A stretch of DNA of 64,000 bases from positions 6,997,296 through 7,061,295 of the forward strand of contig OX465118.1 of assembly GCA_949987565.1 (NCBI GenBank), read 5' to 3'. This DNA is from Luidia sarsii. Taxonomy: Eukaryota > Echinodermata > Asteroidea > Paxillosida > Luidiidae. Positions 33,187 through 43,200 of this stretch are shown piece after piece. Position numbers and translations under genes: made by a program. The notes below the pieces were generated by a model. It had not been told where the DNA came from, searched no databases, and saw only the letters and a list, made by a program, of their open reading frames with translations. Position 1 is the first letter of the stretch, and every line of letters starts with the position of its first letter.

Positions 33187-33368
33187 AAGGTTTGCATGAT
33201 GGAAGTACATACTACCAACAAGGTTTGCGCTGGCACCATGTACGGTAAATCATCTCTTGATTGAGTCTTCGGACGCGTGGCAGAGTACACACTGGAACAT
33301 TGAGTAACCTGCTCTTTTCAAAGCCACGTTGGCTTTTACATGATGTCACAGCAAACCTTCCACGAAGA
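33187..33368. mobile_element. Diverged GGTTTGCGG MITE copy
   Basis: The ends AAGGTTTGCGCTGGCACC and GATGTCACAGCAAACCTTCC match those at 22985-23228. The block TTGAAGGTTTGCATGATGG precedes it, as in the other copy. Confidence 0.65.
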
Positions 33369-34039
33369 TACTGTTGCACAGTTTTATGAATAATCTTTTT
33401 TATGGTTGTGCTTGAAACAAATGTAATCAAACTAGAAAAAATAGTACTCGCTGCCCTCGGTCAAATTTAGCCAGAAGGCTTGTAGGAATATAGAATACTG
33501 TAATGTATGCCATTTGGGTCTACCTTTACACGTTCCAACTTGGTAAAGAATGGGCCTTTTGAAATCCACGATGGCATCGCATGAGGGCAACTATTGATTC
33601 CAACTATTAATATGTACATTGTACGATCCAATTAAGGCCGAGATTTGCACACGGCGCCATGTGAACCATTTCCCATTCTTATAGCATATCGACCATCAAG
33701 TTGTCTGTTTTTGAGTTTCTGAGTATTTTACGTGTATACTTCCAATAGGTGGCCAAAATGTCCTTTGTATAAAACGCATGGCAATTCTTCAATGGCTACC
33801 CCCTTAATTGGTATACCATCTGTTGTATCTCCTTTTAAAAAAGTCAACTCATTCGGGTTGCCTATATTGCTCTAGCTGAGTAAACAAATGTTAAATATTT
33901 GCAGGCTGAGGACGTGTAAAGGGGTGCTGCATTGCAATGTGTTAGACTGGTGAACATTAATGAAATAGCGTCGCCGAAGTAAAGCAGAGACAACTACCAC
34001 TTTATACAACATGTACAACTGATTATGAACCCTATGACC

Positions 34040-34220
34040 AGTCACTCTTGACTCTTGAGACTGGCTGTGATTCAGTCTCAGACTCTTGTCTCCATTGATC
34101 CAAATCTGAAAGAACAGTTTTGTGGCTTTGATTATTGTGTGGATCTACCTTTGAGAATAAGATCCTTCCAGGATCGAAAAGCAGGCCCTCTAGAGTTTGT
34201 TTTGAGATTTCCATTTTATT
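34040..34220 (+). repeat. Dispersed repeat with hairpin plus GAAA, copy 1
   Basis: It aligns with 36165-36335: ACTCTTGAGACTGGCTGTG, CCAAATCTGA, TACCTTTGAG and then CCTTCCAGGATCGAAAA. The last part repeats the TTTGAG, hairpin, GAAA order of the GAAACGTC element, though the rest differs. Confidence 0.65.
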
Positions 34221-34260
34221 CCATGCAGTTTGAACTGTTGTATTATTTTCGGGAGAACAG

Positions 34261-34452
34261 GGGCCAATTTTAATGGAGCTGCTTAGCAGAAAATTTTGCC
34301 TAGCAAATTTTCATGCTCAGAAAAAATAAGCTGGGAACCAGTTATGCGCAATACATAGCTCATATAATTTTGGCTGGTAACCCGATTTTGCTCAGCAAAA
34401 TGTCCTTTTTGGATTAGTGAATTCCTGTGCTTAGCAGCTCCACGAAATTGCC
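34261..34452. mobile_element. MITE with GGGCCAATTT inverted ends
   Basis: Left GGGCCAATTTTAATGGAGC and right GCTCCACGAAATTGCC are imperfect inverted repeats, with internal CTTAGCAG/CTCAGCA words. A second copy is at 53811-54040 and a left end alone at 59751-59805. Confidence 0.65.
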
Positions 34453-35360
34453 ATCGTCTATTTCAAATCTGTATATGTAGAAGCCAATAATCTCCTGCGC
34501 TTTTTTAAACATCTGGCGTCGAAAATGGGATTGAAGACGAAGACTGAGTGCCATGTTCATGTACATTCACATTTGACAGAAATAAGCCAGCGCGTAATTC
34601 ACAGCAAGCCTAATTAGATGCTGTACAAATTATTATGATAAACACTTCAGGCAAAGAATTATTTGCTATCACCGATATTTTTTTTCATTAGCTGTAACCG
34701 ATGCCATCAAAATAAGCCTTGCATACAAAACCACATCAAGTGCACTGCAATGTGTTATTGCCGTGGCCTGTACGCAAATATGTACGTGTATACACCACTA
34801 GATCCTGTCACAACTGTCTGGGTAGTACTCGGCACCTAACTAGATTTAGGTGCTCTGATTATCAGTATACAAGCTGAACCAAATTTGCCCTTTGTAGATA
34901 GGAATGTACTCATGGTGGAACTCATCTCCAACAACTACTAAATGGCACATTAGCTATAATACTAATACAAATCTTGCTTTTATACTGCGCTCTTAAAAAT
35001 AAATCAAAAGCACAAACTATAGGCCTACTAAACAAACATAAACTATGAGCTAAGCATACAAAAACTACTAAGACGCAGTTAATTTCCACATGAAATGTAA
35101 ACAAATTTTAAATGTCTACATTGTACATGTACATATACAGAAGATACTTAATAATTGTGTACCGTATACGAACGGATCAATACTGTTAAATTCGACCTAG
35201 AGGAAAGCTACAATTTAACCTATCATCGATTTATAGAGAAAGAAATAGGCCTACATATACATATAAATGGCAAATAATTTGGCCTACCACAGATTCCGCC
35301 ATGTTATATTATACTTTTGAAATACTTCCTGATTGGTATAGTATTCTAAGCCGTAAATCC

Positions 35361-35442
35361 CGGTCCAGTGTTTGACTAGACCGGGATTCGAACCCAGGTC
35401 TGTGGCTTCAGTGCAGTGGTGTTCTACCATCCGGGCTAATAT
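35361..35442 (-). mobile_element. tRNA-like SINE head
   Basis: The minus strand reads CCGGATGGTAGAACACC (A-box side) and GGGTTCGAATCCCGGTC (B box). The anticodon region is not convincing, so I treat it as a SINE fragment. Confidence 0.5.
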
Positions 35443-36164
35443 ATCGTGACGGCTTCGGTGCCGGCCCTTTTAAAATAGTCCAACTCAAAAGATACTTAGC
35501 TTTCTTCGCCTGAGATTGGGGCGGTGACAATCAGACGCAATTAACCATCAGTGGCCAAGTAAAATTCAAACCCAGAAGATTGCAGACAGCATTTGATCCT
35601 CACCCTTCATGCAGTTCTATTCATAAAACTACGACAAGATTATTCATATTAACAGAAAAATCATACATGTACAGGTATATGAAAAAAATAATGAAAATGT
35701 ATTTATATAGCTCCGCCTTGTACCAAAAGGTATCGAAGAAATGTTGGGTCGTACTTTTTTCTGGCCAGTTCTGGTAGTTTTTGTCGCATTAAAATTAAGA
35801 ACCCTTATACGTTGTGTGATTCTAACCAAACTGTAGGCCTGTTCTGGGTTGCAGTTACTTTCAACAATCAATATGATACACGCCACAATTATAAATCAAC
35901 CGCCACAATTATAAAAAAAAAAAATGAATTTTTCCTCATCGAACACCCAATACGTAGTACAATTCTTCTTCTTTTTTTATAATACGATAATTATTTTAAA
36001 GGGTTGTCACCGTATTGATTGACGATCATTTCTTGAACATCTATCTTGGTATTACTACACTGCAAAAAAACCCAAATAGCTCAAAATCGCCACTGAGATA
36101 AAGCAGTGATATTTGCTACTTTAAACATATATACATGTACGATTCTCATGTGCAAGTGATTATA

Positions 36165-36335
36165 AAAAACCTAGGACTAGCCACTCTTGAGACTGGCTGT
36201 GGCTCAGGCTCAGGCTCTGTCTCACTCTCAATGACCCCAAATCTGACAACAGAGTTTTGTAGCTGTGATTATTGCATGGAACTACCTTTGAGGAAGTCCT
36301 TCCAGGATCGAAAAACAGACCCCCTTAATTAGATA
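36165..36335 (+). repeat. Dispersed repeat with hairpin plus GAAA, copy 2
   Basis: This is the partner of 34040-34220, with TTTGAGGAAGTCCTTCCAGG followed by ATCGAAAA. Confidence 0.65.
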
Positions 36336-36947
36336 GCTAGCTGCCAACCATTCCTATTTTGCAGTAATCATTCCTCTTGTTTGTAAAGTTTGATCACTTT
36401 TTACAAGCTCTTAGCAGATTCCGATTTTTGGCTGGGAAATACACATGTATTCCTGTGAAGTGTGCTCTATGATTCATCTTTTTTTAGCAGACGTATTCCT
36501 AATTTCCTTTTAGATAGATTGGCAGCTCTATAAGAGCCTAATAGAGGCTATTGTTTGTTTACAGATTTCCGGGTGTTTTTTTTTACATGTCAGTGAGCAG
36601 TTTGCATTGTTTTTCATTAGGCTATTACTTATTCCATGCAGTTTGAAGTGTCATGTTCTTTTCGGGAAAACAGACCTTCTGTTTCAAAGCTGTAGCCATA
36701 AGCCAATAATCGGCTGTGCTTGTTACCTTTTGCGCATACAACAAACACCCTAAGCGTAATAAATTACAAACTATTTAAAAAAAAACCAACATTTTACAGA
36801 GTTAATGTTAATTTGTTAATTTACAATACTTTTTTGAAAATCTATCTTGATGTTACTGCAAATTGCAAGAAAACAAATCACTTTAAACTGAAGATGAGGC
36901 AAATTTCCCCTCATTATAAACCTTTAAAAACAATTAAAAAGTTTATG

Positions 36948-36953
36948 TTTATT
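36948..36953 (-). terminator. Candidate poly(A) signal for TNIP
   Basis: AATAAA on the minus strand lies 337 nt beyond the TNIP stop codon at 37290. Confidence 0.4.
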
Positions 36954-37289
36954 TTTAAAAACTATTAAATAGACAAATAGATACATTATTTTTTTAATGA
37001 AAATGTATGGGGGAAATAGTCAAAATACTAACAGTAAGCATAATATGTTATGAAACTGACGTATTTACACTCTGAATAAGAAAAGTAAGATAATCATTGT
37101 TATTCTCAGTAAGGTATAATATTTTGTCAAAAACTATTACATGACTACATAAAACAAATAACAACTGAACAAGTCGAGTGACTCCACTGGGACAAACCCC
37201 ATTAGCGCCCTCTAGCGTCTGGTTGCCTGAAAGTTAAGAGATGACGCCATTAGGTCACCTTCGCAGACGATGTGCAAAATGGCTGTCTT

Positions 37290-40200
37290 TTACATGTTGC
37301 AGAGTGTGACGTGATGCTCATAACTCTCCCACTCACTTCCCTGGAACAGTCGCTGGCATCTGAGCAAACGGTACGAGACAGAAAGGTTACACATTTTATC
37401 CGTTTCACGAGAGATATAATGGAACTAATAGGTTCGTTTTTATCACGCGTTGGCCCTTTCTGTACACTAATTCTTTACTTTTAAAACCATCACGTTAATA
37501 CTAACATCACGAGTATAGTACAGACTTGTCCGGGTGGCTTGCGTTGTTTTTAGCGTGCGTGAGCGTTGGTCGTGTTGCCTTGGTTCGGACTTTGCATTGG
37601 ACTTGTGACCATTATTCATAGACTGGACTAAAATACGGAGGGATGGAAGCCTATACCTTGGACACTGAAAGGGCTCCTCCTCGACTCCCGTGCGCTCCAC
37701 TACAGTCAAGCCACCTCTGTATTTCACAAGGTTCGTACCGGCACGGATGAGAAGTGGCTTCATCGTAGTCCGTTCGCCAATCTCGTAGTCGTACACTGGG
37801 TTTTCGCGTGGAGTGCCCGACATCCGCGAACGGACGGGATTGCGTTGGTCGGGTACGCGCACCTTTCCCGTGAACTGGCGCAGTTCACGGCGCACCGCTT
37901 GCAACTGGTCCATGGCTCGACCCCTTTCCACCTTTTCCTTGTTGAAGTCCGACTCGAACATCTGATTCTGGGAAAGGGAGACAAAAAAGAAAAGAAAAAC
38001 GACAACGTGACTTGGTTTGAGGTCAATGGTGTGGAATTCCTTATCCCTTACGCTGTGTATCTTCCAGTATTGTACACCACTATTTACCATAGTGCCCTCA
38101 GGGGCGCAGGCTCACATACCACAGAATACCACAAGAAACACGCTGTGGTATATTGTGGTAGGCCTTACTATGGGCCTTAACCTACCATGCCCAGCACTGC
38201 AAAGGCAGTGCCTTACGGCCTATAGGCCTATAGCACCAAAAAACATCTTTTGTGGCACACCAGTTGATATATGGGCCTTATCATACCACACTGCATTATT
38301 GTGCAGGGCCATATACCACAGAGTACCACAAGCATTTGTGTGTGTAGATGACTGTATACCACAACATACCATAAAATAAAAACATGCGTTGTAAATTGTG
38401 ATATCACTCTTCTTGGGTTCCCGCATACCGTACAGCTCCTTATACGAGTTTAGCGGATTGATTTGAGCGCGCGCAGCGTCGTTGTGGTAACAAGAGATGT
38501 AACCGTTGGCCAATAGAGAGGTTTCACAAACGAACAGATACGGTTTGTGCAACGGATACGTCATCAATTATGACGTCATACGCTACGTGGTGTCCGCTAA
38601 AGGTGCGGACGACATGTTCTTCTCGGATGGATATCTCGCTCGTTACACGTAAGGAAGAAACGCGTAGGAATATTCGAATTTCTAGTCAATCGTCTTTACC
38701 TATTGGGTCCATATAGATGGTGTTGTATGGGCCATTTTGTGAGTTTCAAAGAGTGACATACGAACAGATTAGTCTCAATGTAGGGTATCAAAACGTGAGT
38801 CCATGGTGTCGGAAATAGACTTCATTGAAGACTTATTTTATACAGCGTTAGAAATGCGAACATGGTTATTAGCCGGGATTGCGAAACGGCAGAATGGCCA
38901 CTTATAATTACTGGTACGGAAAGCTAAACGTATGCGTACGCGTATCCATTCATGTGCGAAACCTGTCTAATACTTTATCATACCAAACACGTTGACTAAC
39001 GTGGTCAAAGTGTCAACCGGTAAGAGGTGCTCACTATAATTATAAAGCCCAGTTGGTGGATTGCGTCGGTCAAAAATCGGCCACAAACTCTTCAACAAGT
39101 GTGGACGAAGTGTGGGGGCAAACAGTGGAACATACCTATACTCTTCTGTCCAATCCCTTTTACGCTTTGGAGATGCGCTAGTGACTGTGAGTGAGTCAAG
39201 TTTCGATATATTTTGTTGATGTGATGAAAATCAAAAATAGCCGTGCTATTCTATCCGCATGGTAAATGGTATTTCCCATCCCACAGTCTGTTCGCTCCAA
39301 GTTGAGCTCAAACTCCACCTCATTAATGTCAATGGCACGTCCTCTTCCTCTAGTCCACCCACAGCTGACCAATCAGGAGCTGTTGTTGCCTGCCAGTCAA
39401 GTGTATCACCGAAATCCACCTGGCCATATGAATCTCAGTAGCTCTTGTGAGGATAGAACTATTGTACTATAACAAGCTGGGAAAAGTGCATAATCTTCTG
39501 CACCATAGAAAATTTCATCAATGACAGGCACTATATTGCATCTGATGAAGTGATCGCTGCTATACGAAAGCTTATATGGACCGTTTCCAAACTGATTCAA
39601 TCTGCAGTGTTATCCTTGGGTCGTCACTATTTTTCACGAAGTAGCATTGTGTATTAATCATACCTGTTGTCGGAGTAACTCAATCTCCTCTTTGAGTCCC
39701 TGCTTGGACAGACTTTTTTCTGTCTGTGTGTTGCTGTTGTTGGCGATGGTGTTCGTAGCGGTGGTGTCGGCCGTTGGCGGCGGGCTAGCCCTGCCGTGCT
39801 CGGGGGGATCCTCCCTCAGTCCCTCGCCCGCGTCCCCCGCTGCAGGATCAGGATCGCCGTTGCGGATGTCCGGCCGCACGGTCAGCGGTAAGGGGCGCGC
39901 CGAGCGCGGCACCAGCGGGGCCGGCTCGTCGCGGTCGCCCCGGGCGGGCTGTGTGCCGCGGCGGGGAGACGGCGGACCGACCGGCGCCACCGCCTCGGAG
40001 CTCTCCCGGTCCGACCTCTGGGCCTCGGGCCGCCTCGCCGAGGGCGTCGTTGTCAGCTTGCTGGGCGAACCGCGCTTGTCGTGTTTCCTCTCCAAGGCCT
40101 GTGGTTCAGATAGGGAAGTGAATATTTCTGTTTCTTTTTTTCCCCAAGTGACGCCAATGCATCGTGATGAAGTGAAAAGGTCGGGGTATCAACTTTACGT

Positions 40201-43200
40201 TCTTACAGAGGGAAATCTTAATCACCCTCGTCCTCCGATATCCTCATCCTCACCTTTTCCCTCTTCCTCTTCCTTACCGTTCTCCTCATCCTCTTCACCT
40301 TCTCCCTCATCTGCCTCCTCACCGTCCTCATTATCCTTACCTCCCACATCCTCACCCTCTTCACCCTCATCCTCTTCACCTTCTCCCTCATCTGCCTCCT
40401 CACCTTCCTCATTATCCTCACCTCCCAGATCCCCACCCTCTTCACCCTCATCCTCTTCACCTTCTCCCTCATCTGCCTTCTCACCGTCCTCATTATCCTT
40501 ACCTCCCACATCCTCACCCTCTTCACCCTCATCCTCTTCACCTTCTCCCTCATCTGCCTCCTCACCTTCCTCATTATCCTCACCTCCCAGATCCACACCC
40601 TCTTCACCCTCATCCTCTTCACCTTCTCCCTCATCTGCCTCCTCCCCTTCCTCATTATCCTCACCTCCCACATCCTCACCCTCTCCACCTTCTCCCTCAT
40701 CTGCCTCCTCACCGTCCTCATTCTCCTCACCTCCCACATCCTCACCCTCTTCACCCTCATCCTCTTCATCCTACTCATCCCCATCCGTCTTATTCTCCTC
40801 CTCATCACTGTATCCTAATTACCCCCCCCCTTCTCATAATCATCATCCTCATCCTCGTCAACACTATTGCTTCCCCTGAACCCATTAATAACATGTGAAA
40901 AGGTGCGGTTGTGGTGGCGGTATAGGGATCGGATGTATAGCTTGGAGTGAAACTAAAATTATAGGCATGGAACTTTTCCGAAACCCGGCTCAGGCTCCGG
41001 CTCCGGCTTTGTCTTTCTTACAAGTACACGACATGAAAGCGGCAGGCCTTTGGCTTCGTTTTTGTAAATTTTACACAGCCGTTCGAACAGAATCCAAAAC
41101 AAAGACCTCCCGCCTGTGTTTTCAGCTTTTGGATAACAGAATACAGGTTGTGGTTTGTCACCGAATTTGAGGGTTTGTTGGCTTGATAAGTACGGAGTAT
41201 TCACCAAGAAACTGGGGCCAAATGCTTGTTTCTAGATGCCTGTGACGTTATGACGGATTAAGGGGAAATGTTTTCACTGTTTCATATGGAAATATCACAT
41301 CCGAGTATTATATTTTTTTTCACAATTAGTGAAATGCATCCGGGACTTCAGAAACGCCCTCAAGCGGCAGCCTATGGCCAAGTCCCCGTACCTCTCTCAG
41401 GCGATTAATTTCTCCGGTCATGGTGTTGTTCTGCTTGGCCAGGACTCTATTCAACTTTTCCATCTTCTCGTTTCGCTTCCGTTCCAGGACGAGTTGCGAC
41501 ACAAGATGTTCACATTTCTCCTGTATAGAAGAGAGAGCCATTTTCGTAAAGGCACATAGGTAAGCTGTATACGGCTAACCGAGAGCGTGCATTCATATGG
41601 GCGCTGACATTTTGGAAAATTCGGAGGGGGTACAGGGCGCCACCAACGCGTCGTGGCGGCATAAGCCACGAGGAAAGGCTGTGCGCACGTCACGTCACAG
41701 ATAAACACAAGATGCGTTCGATTACCTTCCCCGGCCCGGGTACACCTATATAGGCGGTTTACGAATCCACGGATCAGGCTCGGACTCAGGCTTGGGCTTC
41801 GTCTCCGTCTGACGAAACTTGGAAATTTAGGTTGTGGTTGGTTGCCGAATTTGAAGGTTTGTTGGCTAGATAAGTACAGAGCACCCACCAAACGCGGGTT
41901 GCTTCTATAGATGCCTGTGACGTGGGTGAGAGAAATATGACCGATGCCTTCATTTCGAAAACGGCTATCCCAAGTGACCCTGCTTTCCCTCTAGGCAAGC
42001 GAGGAGGAGGAGGGGTGATGATTGAGAACCCACCACGGTTATGAACGGCGTAGACCCGGGGAACCTTGGCGAAACGAACGCAAAAAATGGACCATACCGT
42101 ACCGTTTCCGTATCGCGTTGCTCCGTCAGCCGGGCGGTCAATCGCCTGTGCTCCTCACCCTCTTGGCTGACCCTCCGATTCGCCACAGACAACTTGCGCT
42201 CATACTCCACTTTCTTCCTTCCATAGAACTTCTTCCAGTCCTGGTTTACACTTTTCAGCTGGAAAGGTGGAAGACGAACGAACACCAGAGACAACCTTTT
42301 AATGAGGGTTTGCCCCCTATAGCATAATTATACATTATATGGAGGAGGGGGGAAATGTTTCGAAACATTTTTTATAAAATTATGACAAAGAAAACTTTGA
42401 CTGGGCCAGGATTTGAACCCGACTACCCGAGACCTCTAGTTTTATGTATACCAGCGCTTTTACCATCTGAGCTATCTAGCCCTTAGATGGTGGCCTTCCC
42501 AAACACTCAACAGTATGTTTTAAAGCGCGTTTGATCAAGACTCAAGTTACCGGTATCAACTGGTAAAATTGCTTAGCCAACAAAAGCCCAACAGCTCGAT
42601 TGTGTCCATCAGAATCAGTCACAAATCCAACAACATTTCGAAGAAAAAAAAACCACACGATTTTGCCCGACCCCCCAATTTACCGACGCATATCACATTG
42701 CGACCGAAGTGTAACTTTGCACTGTATGCCCAGCGTTTGCCCGATTGTCTACTCAAAGAAAGAAAAGTGCAGCCTGCATGGCTGAGATTCGAACCCATAA
42801 CCTCCCTCTTTCTAGTGCACGTATCTCAACCACTATGTTCCTATCTAAATATGCGACTGATTTTCTGTCAGTAGAGAACCCGTACGCTCCCGTGTAGGGT
42901 ATTTCAGGTCGTGCATTTGGGGGGCTTTTCTGCAAAGAGGCACACCACCTATCTACCTATAGGGCCTACACCAAAAGATTACCAATTCGACCTGATCTTG
43001 CAAATTGACGTATTTCTTGTCGTTGATCTCCAAGTAAACGAAGCTGCCGGCCACATTTTTCGAGGCGATCTCCATCGATGGATCGGTTGGTTGAGTTTGG
43101 TTCCTTTCAATGTCTGTGACGGAAGGTGGTATAAAGCCCTCGGCCTCCTCCTCCTTACTCTCCTCCTGCTCCTCCTCCGTATCATCATCACCATGATCAC

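Larger units (their letters stand above)
32471..36947. other. Intergenic interval between the 3' ends of RPL34 and TNIP
   Basis: There is no supported exon. It contains a relative of the GGTTTGCGG MITE (33187-33368), a repeat pair (34040-34220 and 36165-36335), a CCAATTT/AAATTGG MITE (34261-34452) and a SINE head (35361-35442). The rest is AT-rich with nothing recognisable. Confidence 0.6.

Noticed and set aside
39647..40879. 410-aa plus-strand ORF
   Set aside because: It is antisense to TNIP exon 6 and then runs into the 81-bp repeat. The minus-strand frame has splice sites and ABIN homology.
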